This document shows positions 35,978 through 45,438 of a DNA stretch of 64,000 bases, in pieces. Numbering within the stretch: the first letter of the stretch is position 1; each line of letters opens with the position of its first letter. The stretch spans positions 1,240,001 through 1,304,000 of the forward strand of contig JADKKA010000022.1 of NCBI GenBank assembly GCA_016720745.1, in the 5' to 3' direction. This DNA is from Chitinophagaceae bacterium. Lineage in GTDB: Bacteria; Bacteroidota; Bacteroidia; Chitinophagales; Chitinophagaceae. The position numbers and the translations under genes are program-made. A model generated the notes under the pieces. That model searched no databases. It saw only the letters and a program-made list of their open reading frames with translations, and was not told where the DNA came from.

Positions 35978-38314
35978 ATGCGATTTCTGCCTGTCTTTCT
36001 TTTTTTACTGCTTTGCCAGCCGGTTTTTTCACAGGATATTTCCATTATCCCCCAACCAGTTGAATTAAAGCAATCCCCCGGCTCCTATACCCTGAAAAAT
36101 AAAATGACTGTTTCCAACAGCTTCCCTGCAGGAGAATGGGAGAACCTGTTTGCTTACTTCAAAGCTGAAATGAAAAAGCAGTTTGGAATTACCCTTACAC
36201 CCGCAGCAGCAGGTACCAGGGGTGATATTGATTTTTTCATGAAAAGAATGCCCACTTCCGGCAAACCAGCCTATACCCTGGACGTCACAACAAAAGGTAT
36301 ACTGATCAACAGCAATTTTAATGAACCAGCCTTTCATGCTATTCAAACCCTGTTTCAGTTAATGCCGGTTGATCCTGTTACTAAAAAAACAATTCCCCTG
36401 GTTAGCATTTTTGACCATGCCCGTTTACAGTACAGGGGGATGCACCTCGACTGTGCCCGGCATTTCTGGCCCGTGGATTTTATCAAGCGATATATTGACT
36501 ACCTGGCCTTTCACAAACTCAATACCTTTCACTGGCATCTCACCGATGACCAGGGCTGGCGGATCGAAATCAAAAAGTATCCGAAACTTACCAGTGTCGG
36601 CGGCTGGAGAAATGGCACCATCATTGGCCGCTATCCGGGTAAAGGAAATGACGGACAAAAATATGGTGGCTACTATACACAGGAGCAGGTAAAAGAGATT
36701 GTTCAATACGCTAAAGAACGTTTTGTGGATGTGATCCCTGAAATAGAAATGCCGGGTCATGCATCGGCCGCCATTGCGGCTTATCCTGAACTGAGCTGCT
36801 TCCCCAAAGAACCCACCATACAATATTTTCCGAAGAACTGCAGCTGGAGTGGCGACAGTACCGGCAAACAGGTACAGCAAACCTGGGGTGTATTTGATGA
36901 TGTTTTTTGCGCCGGACAGGATAAAACATTTGCCTTTATCCAGGATGTACTGGATGAATTAATGCCCCTTTTCCCTTCCAAATATATTCATGTGGGTGGA
37001 GATGAATGCCCCAAGGAAAACTGGAAACGATGTGCCGATTGCCAGAAAAGAATGCAGGAAAACAAACTCAAAGATGAACATGAATTACAGAGTTATTTTA
37101 TACAGCGGATGGAAAAATACCTGAACAGCAAGGGCAGGACATTGATCGGATGGGATGAAATTCTGGAGGGCGGATTGGCACCCAATGCTGTGGTGATGAG
37201 CTGGAGGGGTGAAAAAGGCGGGATTGAGGCGGCCAAACAACAACACCAGGTAATCATGACACCAGGTACACCGGTTTATTTTGATTATTCCCAGTCTGCC
37301 AATGAAGATTCTGTTACCATCGGTGGCTATAATCCCATCGAAAAAGTATATGCCTGGAACCCTGTTCCTGCTGAACTAACAGAAGAAGAAGGAAAATTTA
37401 TATTGGGGGCACAGGCCAATGTATGGACTGAATACATGAAGAATACCAGGAAAGTGGAATACATGATCTTCCCCCGAATGGCAGCACTCAGTGAAGTGCT
37501 CTGGAGTACACCCGAAAATAAAGACTGGAAAAAATTTGAGAGCAGACTGATGACGCAGTTCAAAAGATACGAGCGCTGGAATGCCAATTACAGCAAAGCA
37601 TATTTTGATTTGATTCCCTCCATCTTACCCGCACCTGATTACAAAGGCGTAATCTGGAAACTAGATACAAAAATGCCGGCAGCTGATATCAAATACATTA
37701 CTCATTATGCCGGCAGACCCTACGCCCTTCGTTTTACAGAAGGAACAACCTATACAACACCCATCACCATACAATCCGATATGCTGATAGCTGCCATTAG
37801 TATGAAAGGAAATAAAGCCCTGGGTAATCCGGTCTACGAAACCTTTCACTTTAATAAAGCCACCGGGAAAAAAATCAGTCTTTCAAAAGAGGCTTCTAAA
37901 AATTATCCGGGCGATGGAGCATTCACCCTGGTCAACGCTGTGGTCAATGAAAAAGGGATGGCCCGCACCCGTGAATTCCTTGGATTTAGCGGTGATGACT
38001 GTGTGGCAACTATTGACCTTGGCGCCAATGAAAAAATTGGCTTTGTCAAAGTCCATTATCTGCACCAACCCGGCAGCTGGATCTACCAGCCCGGCGGCAT
38101 CCGCATTGAAATTTCTGAAGATGGCAACAATTATTCACCCATTCCCTTATCTAACCCGGTCATGATTGACGGACAGGCCCCCTGTGAATTCCAAACACCG
38201 GTCAATGCCCGTTTCGTCAGAGTGTCCATCAGCAACTATGGTCTCATTCCTTCCGGCAACCCTGGTGCAGGAAATAAGGCATGGTTGTTTGTAAGCGAGA
38301 TAGAGGTTAATTAG
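35978..38314 (+). CDS. Beta-N-acetylhexosaminidase, GH20 family, with F5/8-type C-terminus
   Basis: A 778-residue exported glycosidase, starting at the ATG at 35978 (signal peptide to VFSQD). N-terminal GH20b domain about 20-145; GH20 catalytic barrel about 150-500 with the Asp-Glu pair in HVGGDECPKENW (near residue 342) and FHWHLTDDQGWR; a chitobiase/Fn3-like linker and a C-terminal discoidin-type carbohydrate-binding domain (residues 640-778). It releases GlcNAc or GalNAc. Its location before nagB-lmbE suggests an amino-sugar catabolic pair, although a repeat element separates them. Confidence 0.94.
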   Translation: MRFLPVFLFLLLCQPVFSQDISIIPQPVELKQSPGSYTLKNKMTVSNSFPAGEWENLFAYFKAEMKKQFGITLTPAAAGTRGDIDFFMKRMPTSGKPAYTLDVTTKGILINSNFNEPAFHAIQTLFQLMPVDPVTKKTIPLVSIFDHARLQYRGMHLDCARHFWPVDFIKRYIDYLAFHKLNTFHWHLTDDQGWRIEIKKYPKLTSVGGWRNGTIIGRYPGKGNDGQKYGGYYTQEQVKEIVQYAKERFVDVIPEIEMPGHASAAIAAYPELSCFPKEPTIQYFPKNCSWSGDSTGKQVQQTWGVFDDVFCAGQDKTFAFIQDVLDELMPLFPSKYIHVGGDECPKENWKRCADCQKRMQENKLKDEHELQSYFIQRMEKYLNSKGRTLIGWDEILEGGLAPNAVVMSWRGEKGGIEAAKQQHQVIMTPGTPVYFDYSQSANEDSVTIGGYNPIEKVYAWNPVPAELTEEEGKFILGAQANVWTEYMKNTRKVEYMIFPRMAALSEVLWSTPENKDWKKFESRLMTQFKRYERWNANYSKAYFDLIPSILPAPDYKGVIWKLDTKMPAADIKYITHYAGRPYALRFTEGTTYTTPITIQSDMLIAAISMKGNKALGNPVYETFHFNKATGKKISLSKEASKNYPGDGAFTLVNAVVNEKGMARTREFLGFSGDDCVATIDLGANEKIGFVKVHYLHQPGSWIYQPGGIRIEISEDGNNYSPIPLSNPVMIDGQAPCEFQTPVNARFVRVSISNYGLIPSGNPGAGNKAWLFVSEIEVN

Positions 38315-38640
38315 GTATTGGGTATTCGATATTGAGATATTGGGATATTGCTTGCCCGCTGTAGCCTTGGCGAAGGCGGGGATATTAGTTATTGGGAATT
38401 TGGTATTAGATATTGAGTTCTAAGAAGCGAACTGTAATACTTGTTGAGTAGTTGAATAGTTGAGTTGTTTAGCCATCACCGAGTTCAGCGCCAGTTAATT
38501 CAACTACCGCCTCTGTGTAAACACTGATAGACTGACAGACTGATTGACTGATGACTGATGACTGCCGACTGCTGACTGTTGACTGCCGACTGCCGACTGC
38601 TGACTGCCGACTGTCGACTGCCGACTGCCAACTGAAGCTG
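38315..38640 (+). repeat. Composite heptad repeat element R5 (most complete copy)
   Basis: This 393-bp gene gap holds, in order: heptads such as GTATTGG starting from the GH20 stop, a GC hairpin at 38355-38380, a second AT-rich heptad run, the core TTGAGTTCTAAGAAG, GTTGAGTA-type octads near 38442-38470, a unique stretch to about 38524, and about 15 GACTGNN units to about 38633. A nagB promoter follows. Confidence 0.9.
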
Positions 38641-38683
38641 CATCTTCCCGCAAAAACCCGCACAAACCCTCAAAACTTCATTT

Positions 38684-38691
38684 TATCTTTG
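38684..38691 (+). promoter_or_regulatory. Candidate -7 box for nagB
   Basis: TATCTTTG fits TAnnTTTG and is followed by the ATG 17 bp later. No good -33 TTG box at the right spacing. Confidence 0.45.
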
Positions 38692-38707
38692 CATTTCAAA
38701 CCAACAT

Positions 38708-40633
38708 ATGCCCAGTAAAGCCACCCCGATTGATCTCTCAGACAGCTTTGAAAAGATACCGGTGAAGATCTTTCCAAATTCAACGGATGGATCTGCGTTT
38801 GTCGCCCGGCAGATCGCTGATTTTATCAGGATGAAGCAAAAGAAAAAAGAGAAATGTGTACTGGGACTGGCAACCGGTTATACCCCAAAATCATTGTACA
38901 AAGAGCTGGTGAGAATGCACCGCGAAGAAAAGCTCAGCTTCAAAAATGTCATCACTTTTAATTTGGATGAATATTACCCGATTGCAAACAATGCCCTGCA
39001 GAGTTACAATCGTTTCATGAAGACGAATCTCTTTGATCATATAGATATCAATCCCAAAAATATCAATATCCCCAATGGCGAAACCTTAAAAGATGATGTA
39101 AAAGAACATTGCCGCCATTATGAAAAAATGATTGAAGATGCCGGCGGAATTGATATTCAAATTCTGGGAATTGGTAATAATGGACATATCGGTTTCAACG
39201 AACCGGGTTCAGGTATCTATTCCAAAACAAGATTGATCACGCTTGACAATTCCACCCGTATTGCCAATGCCTATGAGTTTCCCAATATTTCTGAAGTACC
39301 CCGCCTGGCCATCACCATGGGGATCAGCACAATTCTCAAATCCAGAAAGATCATCCTGATGGCCTGGGGCAGTGCCAAAGCACCGGTGATCAAAAATGCA
39401 GTGGAAGATGATGACTCAGAACATATCCCTGCTTCTCTCCTGCAAAACCATGATGATGTAACATTTGTGGTAGATGAAAATGCAGCTGCAGAACTGACCC
39501 GTAATAAATCACCCTGGTTAACGGGTGATTGTGAGTGGACACCAAAAATGATCAAGAAGGCGGTAGTAAACATGGCATTGAAACTAAAAAAGCCGGTGCT
39601 GAGTTTAACCAACAGCGACTACAATGAATATGGTCTTAGTGATTTGCTGGTAGAACAGGGAGATGCATACTCCATTAACCTGCAGGTATATTATTTACTG
39701 CGTGATTCCATTACGGGATGGCCCGGTGGTAAACCCGCCCTCCTGCCCAATCCACCGGAAAGAATGGAGCCCTTCCCAAAAACCTGTCTGATCTTCTCTC
39801 CTCACCCCGATGATGATATCATCAGCATGGGAGGAACTTTTCAGCGTTTGCAGGAACAGGGGCATAATGTACACGTGGCCTACCAGACCAGTGGCAATAT
39901 TGCCGTGACCGATGAATTTGTAACCCGCTTCCTGGATTTTGCCGTTGGCTTTGAAGAGATCGCAGGAATCGATACTCAAAAATCAGGGAAAATTTTAAAC
40001 GATGCCCGCCGCTTTATTGCCCGGAAAAGATCCAATCAGGTAGATACGCCTGCGATTCGTTCTATAAAAGGATTAATTCGTCGATGTGAAGCCAAAGCCA
40101 CCTGTCGTTATGTGGGTATCCCCGAAGAAAATATCCACTTTCAGGACCTTCCTTTTTATGAAACCGGCACCATCGAGAAAAAACCGATGAGTGAAAAAGA
40201 TGTCAAACTCACCATGGCCCTGCTACGAGAAATTCAACCACAGCAGGTCTATTGTGCTGGTGATTTTGCTGATCCGCATGGCACCCATATCGTCTGCTTT
40301 CAGGTAGTACTGGAAGCATTGAAACGCATCAAAGCCGCCGGTGATCCCTGGCTGGATGATTGCTGGCTCTGGTTATATAAAGGCGCCTGGCAGGAATGGA
40401 ATATCGAGGAAATAGAAATGGCCATCCCTATGAGTCCTGACCAGGTGATGAAAAAACGTTTCGGGATTTTCATCCATCAGTCACAAAAAGATATGGTTCC
40501 CTTCCAGGGTAGCGACTCCCGCGAGTTCTGGCAAAGAGCCGAAGAAAGAAACGCTGCCACAGCCGGCTTGTATGCCGATCTGGGATTGACCCATTATGCG
40601 GCGATGGAGGCTTTTGTGAGATGGCAGTTTTGA
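38708..40633 (+). CDS. nagB: Glucosamine-6-phosphate deaminase fused to a PIG-L/LmbE deacetylase
   Basis: A 641-residue fusion. Residues 1-290 are NagB: GLATGYTPKSLYKELV, FNLDEYYPI, and GIGNNGHIGFNEPGSG near residue 158. Residues 355-610 are a PIG-L/LmbE-type domain: FSPHPDDDIISMGGTF (metal ligands), and FADPHGTHIVCFQ. The fusion would deacetylate GlcNAc-type sugars and deaminate glucosamine-6-phosphate to fructose-6-phosphate, feeding the pfkA-pyk glycolytic pair. This fusion is known in Bacteroidota. It sits downstream of the GH20 gene. Confidence 0.93.
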   Translation: MPSKATPIDLSDSFEKIPVKIFPNSTDGSAFVARQIADFIRMKQKKKEKCVLGLATGYTPKSLYKELVRMHREEKLSFKNVITFNLDEYYPIANNALQSYNRFMKTNLFDHIDINPKNINIPNGETLKDDVKEHCRHYEKMIEDAGGIDIQILGIGNNGHIGFNEPGSGIYSKTRLITLDNSTRIANAYEFPNISEVPRLAITMGISTILKSRKIILMAWGSAKAPVIKNAVEDDDSEHIPASLLQNHDDVTFVVDENAAAELTRNKSPWLTGDCEWTPKMIKKAVVNMALKLKKPVLSLTNSDYNEYGLSDLLVEQGDAYSINLQVYYLLRDSITGWPGGKPALLPNPPERMEPFPKTCLIFSPHPDDDIISMGGTFQRLQEQGHNVHVAYQTSGNIAVTDEFVTRFLDFAVGFEEIAGIDTQKSGKILNDARRFIARKRSNQVDTPAIRSIKGLIRRCEAKATCRYVGIPEENIHFQDLPFYETGTIEKKPMSEKDVKLTMALLREIQPQQVYCAGDFADPHGTHIVCFQVVLEALKRIKAAGDPWLDDCWLWLYKGAWQEWNIEEIEMAIPMSPDQVMKKRFGIFIHQSQKDMVPFQGSDSREFWQRAEERNAATAGLYADLGLTHYAAMEAFVRWQF

Positions 40634-40788
40634 ATAAAAAATAATAGATTCAAGAAACAAGAACCAAATAAATTAAAAACCTCCTTTTGAACCATGTTTA
40701 AAAGGGGGGGGATATTTCATCATTTTTTGGCTTTTTGATGCTTGTTTCTTGTTTCTTTCTTAGTTATCTTTATTTAAAATTAAAATCT
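40634..40788. other. Inter-gene region with nested inverted repeat
   Basis: A 155-bp gap. AAGAAACAAG at about 40653 and CTTGTTTCTT at about 40741 form an outer inverted repeat; within it CCTCCTTTT and AAAAGGGGGG (about 40681-40712) form an inner stem with G-U pairs. It may be a terminator of nagB; the following T-run is only moderate. Confidence 0.4.
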
Positions 40789-41541
40789 ATGGCATTATTC
40801 AAATCCAGCAATCCTGTAATGCAGGAAAAAACTTTCCAGGGTACTGTTTTGGAAGGTATCAGTACCGGTGAGGAAATGAGCATGAAGGGTACCATGAATA
40901 AGTTTGGCGTCCTGATCCTGCTGATGATGGGTTCTACTGTATTTTCCTGGTCGCAGTTTTATAAAGGAGGTGATCCCCGCACCATGATGTATATCGGTGT
41001 ATTTGGTGGATTGGCACTGGCGCTTGTCATGGCTTTCAAACCTAAATTTTCCACCTTCCTGGCTCCGGTTTATGCCATCCTGGAAGGACTGTTCGTAGGA
41101 TCCATTTCTGCGATTTATAACTATACTTATCCGGGCTTACCGGTACAGGCCGTGGCACTGACCCTGCTGGTTTGTCTGGTGATGTTCCTGATTTACCGTT
41201 ACCGGATCATTAAAGTAACCAGCAAATTCAGAACGGTGATTGTGGTGGCCACTTCTGCTGTTGCCTTGTTCTACCTGATCCAGTGGTTGACTTATTCTTT
41301 TACCGGCTCTGCTATTGGTACTGAATTAACCAGTTCCAATACACCGATCAGTATTGGTTTCTCTATCCTGATGGTGGCCCTGGCCTCTTTCAACCTCCTG
41401 CTGAATTTTGATACCGTAGAAAAAGGAATTGAAATGAAGGCCCCCAAGTACATGGAATGGTACTGCAGCTTTGGTCTGCTCGTTACCGTGGTTTGGTTGT
41501 ATCTGGAGATCCTGCGTTTGCTCTCCAAGTTTAAAGACTAA
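40789..41541 (+). CDS. Bax inhibitor-1/YccA family membrane protein
   Basis: A 250-residue protein starting at the ATG at 40789 (MALFKSSNPVMQEKTFQG); the upstream frame is AT-rich noncoding. Seven hydrophobic segments are visible from residue 40 onward. The family is thought to be a pH-sensitive calcium-leak or stress-related channel; YccA itself interacts with FtsH. A terminator follows 20 bp later. Confidence 0.88.
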   Translation: MALFKSSNPVMQEKTFQGTVLEGISTGEEMSMKGTMNKFGVLILLMMGSTVFSWSQFYKGGDPRTMMYIGVFGGLALALVMAFKPKFSTFLAPVYAILEGLFVGSISAIYNYTYPGLPVQAVALTLLVCLVMFLIYRYRIIKVTSKFRTVIVVATSAVALFYLIQWLTYSFTGSAIGTELTSSNTPISIGFSILMVALASFNLLLNFDTVEKGIEMKAPKYMEWYCSFGLLVTVVWLYLEILRLLSKFKD

Positions 41542-41560
41542 TCAACTCAAGCTTTTAATA

Positions 41561-41593
41561 AAAAAATCCCTGCCAAATGGCGGGGATTTTTTT
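41561..41593 (+). terminator. Terminator after the Bax-inhibitor gene
   Basis: A-run then ATCCCTGCC with loop AAAT and complement GGCGGGGAT, followed by seven T residues. The stem has one U-G pair and also a reverse A-run, so it could act both ways. Confidence 0.85.
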
Positions 41594-41625
41594 ATTTCTG
41601 GATATTATGATGAGTTTATTGTATG

Positions 41626-41655
41626 AAAAAAGGCCAACAATCTGTTGACCTTTTT
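41626..41655 (-). terminator. Terminator of the tRNA-Arg gene
   Basis: Starts right at the 3' CCA end of the tRNA (minus strand): stem AAGGTCAACA with TGTTGGCCTT (one U-G pair), 3-nt loop, then a six-T run. This is an unusually close terminator, so the tRNA end must be made by RNase processing right at the hairpin base. Confidence 0.75.
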
Positions 41656-41731
41656 GGTGACCCCGTCAGGATTCAAACCTGAAACCTTCTGATCCGTAGT
41701 CAGATGCTCTATTCAGTTGAGCTACGGGGCC
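41655..41731 (-). tRNA. tRNA-Arg(ACG)
   Basis: A 77-nt cloverleaf on the minus strand with the 3' CCA encoded. Acceptor stem GGCCCCG with CGGGGTC (one G-U pair), D-stem GCTC/GAGC, anticodon stem TCTGA/TCAGA and loop CTACGGA giving anticodon ACG, T-stem TCAGG/CCTGA. The A34 would be deaminated to inosine. The D-loop carries A at position 19 and the T-loop T at 56 (TTTGAAT), replacing the usual G19-C56 tertiary pair. Confidence 0.96.
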
Positions 41732-41859
41732 AATTGATCGCCTTCCTTAAAGCTATGGCGATCAGGGCGGCAAATATAGTGCAAATTCGGGAACAAAAAA
41801 GGCAAAAAACGACTGGAATAAAGCATTGCGGCACAAAGCCCCCACACCCTTGGACTGGC

Positions 41860-41891
41860 GGGGGGGGGGGGGGCCCCCCCGGGGGGGGGGG
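41860..41891. other. Homopolymer G14-C7-G11 run, possible assembly artefact
   Basis: Fourteen G, seven C and eleven G in a row, between the tRNA gene and the caspase gene. Nothing else in the window resembles this composition. It may be a true hypervariable tract or a join made by an assembler across a gap. Confidence 0.6.
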
Positions 41892-41903
41892 TTAACAACA
41901 CCC

Positions 41904-41944
41904 TTCTTCCGGACTTTCCGACTTCCGGACTTCCGGACTACTCT
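41904..41944 (-). repeat. Octad repeat at the caspase gene stop
   Basis: On the minus strand, four units related to AAGTCCGG follow 7 bp after the TAG at 41945-41947. Confidence 0.55.
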
Positions 41945-44900
41945 CTACTTCCTCCAATCCGGCACATACTGATCCAGTATATCCTGGAACCCTTTCAGGT
42001 TCTTCAGACTGTCGAAGTCCGGATCGTCGAGCAATGTCTTATAGTTTTTATATCCGCGTTGTATGGCCTGACGAATCGCCAGGATCGCCTGTTCCGGCTG
42101 GTTATTCAGCGAATAACTGGCTGCGAGTTCATAACAGGCTTTGTTCTTTGAAGGATCATTGATGATGGCTTTTTGCAGATAACGGATCGCCATCGGATAC
42201 TTCGATTGCGCATGATATAGTAATCCCAGATTATGGGCCGGGGCATATGCGGCACTATCCAGATTAAAGGCCTGCTGCAGGAACTGCCTTGCCTCCTCAT
42301 ACATTTCCAATGCCATATAGGCCTGACCGGTATTGGTATAGGCCGCAATGTATTTAGGATTCGCTTCTGTTGCTTTTTTGAAATAAACTACAGCAGAGTC
42401 ATACACTTTCATGTCCTCATAAAAATTACCCATGGCAAACCATTTCTGAGCCGGCTCATCATCCCGGCGCATCACCTGCTTGCGGAAATAAAATCCGGCG
42501 GAATCATACCGCTTCAGTTGCCGGAACAAGACGGCCAGGTTGGCCCAGATGATTGGATTCTCCGGGTCAATCCGGCTGGCTCTTTGCAGATATACCCTGG
42601 CAGAGTCAAACTGTTTCAACCCCTGTAATACCAGCGACATATTACTCAGCGATTGCGCATTGGCCGGATCTTTGGCCAGGGCCCTGCGGATATAGATCCG
42701 GGCCGAATCATATCTTTTCTGATCCAGGAATAACATCCCCATATCATTCATAAATGTTTCACTGGCAGGATCAACAAATGAAGTGGTCTTCATCATGAAT
42801 GCAATAGAATCCAGTTCGTTTAATAGTTTATACACCCGCATCAGGTTATTACTGGAGGCCTTATGACCCGGTCTTACCTGCAGGGCTTTTTTAAAGTAGA
42901 ACTTGGCCGTATCATAATTCTTATCATCTGCATAAATGGCCCCGAGATTATTCAGGATGGAAGGATTACCCGGTTCCATTTTAATGGCCTGTTCAAAATA
43001 ATAGAAGGTGGAATCCGATCTCTTCAGTTCTTTGAACACCATCCCGATATTGATCAGCGCATGGGCAGAATAAGGATTCACATTCAGGGCCCTGCGATAA
43101 TAAATATTTGCGGAATCATATTGTTTCAATGAGAAGGAAGCCCTTCCCAGACTATTGAATGCTTCTTCATAATTGGCATCCAGCTCAGCGGCCAGCCGGT
43201 AATACACTTTTGCTGAATCATACTGCTTCAGATCCCGGTAAAAATTACCGATGTATACATTCACAATCGATTTATCCTGGTAGTTCGCAAAGGCCTTGCT
43301 GTAATAAATCCGGGCTGAATCATACTGACCGGTCTCAAAAAATGTTTTACTCAATCCATTATAAGCACTCACCAGTTTTGCATCCTTACCAATACTCTGC
43401 TTAAAATAGGTGATGGCTTTATCATATACTTTTCGGTCGTGGTAGATCCAGCCGATATTATTACTGGCATAGGCATTACTGGCATCAATGGCGAGGGCTC
43501 TTTCATAGTTGGTCAGCGCTGAATCGGTTCGAGATAATGAATAGTAATAATGGCCCAGATCTACATAGGCATCTGCATTACCAGGATTCAATTCAATACT
43601 CTTGCGGTAATACTTGATCGCAGAATCTGCCTTGTTAAGGATCTTGTAGCAATAAGCAAGGGTCAGGTAAGGATAGCGCCATTTGGGAGCAGCATTGATC
43701 GCTTTTTTGGCATAGAGCACCGCACTATCCGGTTTGTTATTATCTAAATGCAGGGCTGCCAAGGTCTGCATCACATAAGAGGCATTTTTTTCTCCAGCGA
43801 GGGCTGCATAGGCAAACTGAAAGGCGTTGCTGATATCCAGCTTCTGTTTACCTTTTCCGAAATAACCTCTCGCTTTAAAAAAGTACATCCTTCCCATCAG
43901 TGATTTGGCAAAATCAGGATCATCCTGCCGGATAATATTGATGGCTTTCTCCAGCATATTACCTACTTCAAAAAATTCCTGGCGGGCTACTTTTTCCATC
44001 CGGTCCAGACTCGCATCCACTTCATCCGATTTTTCATCCTCATCAATCTGGGAACGCATTTTCTGGATAGCGGCAGGATCTTTACAATCGAGGTATAAGT
44101 TGATCTTGCTTTGGGCAAAATTGATGAATTCAACGGCCAATGTAGACTGTGCATCCACGGTATAATTATCACCCGGGAATCTTTTCGTCATCAGTTCATA
44201 ATAGTATTCTGCAGAGTTTTTACCGGTTAATCTGCTTTCTTTAACCGCAGAATTAAACAGGTTATAGGCTTCCATCAGGGCGGTATCCCTGGCCGGGTTC
44301 AATCCCCGGGTACTGAATCCACCACGGAAAGAATTGCCACCTCCTGTTTTTTTCCGGTTCTCCATCCATTTTTGTAAATAAGCCGGATCCACAATGCTCA
44401 CAATTTTATTGCCATTATCGGGACAGCAGAAATAAGGTTCCTGTTTCCGTTTAAATTTAGTCTGGGCCACATTGGGGACATTCTTTTGTACATATTTCTG
44501 TACTTCTTCCATAGTAACCTTATCATCCTTTTGCCCCATATCATCGGCCATCCCACTCAATCCGTCGATCAGGTACCAGGTAAACAAACCATGTCCGGAA
44601 CCGATACTGGCATCCTCACAGGATTCCTGTCCGGCCCCCGTGGCCAGCATGATGATCTCTCCCACTCTTTGCTCTGACACGGCCGAATTGAAGAAGCCCT
44701 GTCCTTCTGCCCCACCGGGCAGTTCATTGGATCGGCAGGCATCCATCACCAGGAAAACCTCCACGCCCTTGCCCACTTCCTTGGCCATCATGGCCTTGAT
44801 ATCAAACATCCGGATAGCTCCGGCTACGAGGTAATTGTTCTTATCACCGGCCGGATTACAGTCATAAGTGAGATAAAAAAACTGGTCCTCGTCAATCGCA

Positions 44901-45274
44901 TCACCATGCCCGGACAGGTACATAAAAAGGCGATCTCCTTTTTGCAACTTCTTGGCTTTCAGCCATGCCTTAAACTTTACCTGAAAATTTGTTTCATTCG
45001 CCTGTTCATTCAAAAGCATGTAAATATTATCATCCTTGAGGGTACCGCCGCCGGGTGATTTAAGGAAGTCACGAAACATTTCCGCATCCTTATCCGCAAA
45101 GTTGAGCGGTCTTACATATTTGTATTCAGAGATTCCCATGATCAGGGCAAAGGTCTGGGGACCTGTTACCGTGGTATCCCTGGGCCGGGGCGGACCAGGT
45201 GCCTGCGCAATTGCCTCCTGCCCGCCCGAAAGCAGACAAAAAATGGTAATAAGGATGAGAAGGAAAAAACGCAT
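41945..45274 (-). CDS. Secreted caspase-family (C14) peptidase with long TPR array
   Basis: An 1109-residue protein. Signal peptide 1-24 (cleavage near AIAQA). Residues 38-265 form a caspase-like p20 domain: GISEYKYVRPLNFADKDAEMF, catalytic His123 in LSGHGD and Cys180 in DACRS. A linker (270-470) precedes about 16 TPRs (about 490-1085), most with a repeated YDSA helix motif. In bacteria, caspase-like proteins are orthocaspases, often in signalling or cell-death systems; this one is exported. It diverges from the CHASE2/FecR-like pair (164-bp shared region). Confidence 0.9.
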   Translation of the reverse strand: MRFFLLILITIFCLLSGGQEAIAQAPGPPRPRDTTVTGPQTFALIMGISEYKYVRPLNFADKDAEMFRDFLKSPGGGTLKDDNIYMLLNEQANETNFQVKFKAWLKAKKLQKGDRLFMYLSGHGDAIDEDQFFYLTYDCNPAGDKNNYLVAGAIRMFDIKAMMAKEVGKGVEVFLVMDACRSNELPGGAEGQGFFNSAVSEQRVGEIIMLATGAGQESCEDASIGSGHGLFTWYLIDGLSGMADDMGQKDDKVTMEEVQKYVQKNVPNVAQTKFKRKQEPYFCCPDNGNKIVSIVDPAYLQKWMENRKKTGGGNSFRGGFSTRGLNPARDTALMEAYNLFNSAVKESRLTGKNSAEYYYELMTKRFPGDNYTVDAQSTLAVEFINFAQSKINLYLDCKDPAAIQKMRSQIDEDEKSDEVDASLDRMEKVARQEFFEVGNMLEKAINIIRQDDPDFAKSLMGRMYFFKARGYFGKGKQKLDISNAFQFAYAALAGEKNASYVMQTLAALHLDNNKPDSAVLYAKKAINAAPKWRYPYLTLAYCYKILNKADSAIKYYRKSIELNPGNADAYVDLGHYYYSLSRTDSALTNYERALAIDASNAYASNNIGWIYHDRKVYDKAITYFKQSIGKDAKLVSAYNGLSKTFFETGQYDSARIYYSKAFANYQDKSIVNVYIGNFYRDLKQYDSAKVYYRLAAELDANYEEAFNSLGRASFSLKQYDSANIYYRRALNVNPYSAHALINIGMVFKELKRSDSTFYYFEQAIKMEPGNPSILNNLGAIYADDKNYDTAKFYFKKALQVRPGHKASSNNLMRVYKLLNELDSIAFMMKTTSFVDPASETFMNDMGMLFLDQKRYDSARIYIRRALAKDPANAQSLSNMSLVLQGLKQFDSARVYLQRASRIDPENPIIWANLAVLFRQLKRYDSAGFYFRKQVMRRDDEPAQKWFAMGNFYEDMKVYDSAVVYFKKATEANPKYIAAYTNTGQAYMALEMYEEARQFLQQAFNLDSAAYAPAHNLGLLYHAQSKYPMAIRYLQKAIINDPSKNKACYELAASYSLNNQPEQAILAIRQAIQRGYKNYKTLLDDPDFDSLKNLKGFQDILDQYVPDWRK

Positions 45275-45438
45275 AATTTTAAACCCTCTAATTTACGGAT
45301 TTACAGCGGAATGCAATTTAATTGCCTGAGGGGCGAATTCTACTGATGGTAGCCTTCCCTGCCGCAAAAGTTGCAAGACTCTGTTAAATTGGGAAATCAT
45401 TTGTACAATCGGCCCGAAATTTTCATCCAAACACTGAG

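Noticed and set aside
41736..41763. GATCGCC/GGCGATC inverted repeat upstream of the tRNA gene as a terminator
   Set aside because: It has no T-run on either strand and a 14-nt loop, so termination is not supported.
41704..41895. 63-residue plus-strand frame across the tRNA and poly-G run
   Set aside because: It overlaps the antisense of the tRNA and ends in a GGG/PPG homopolymer translation.
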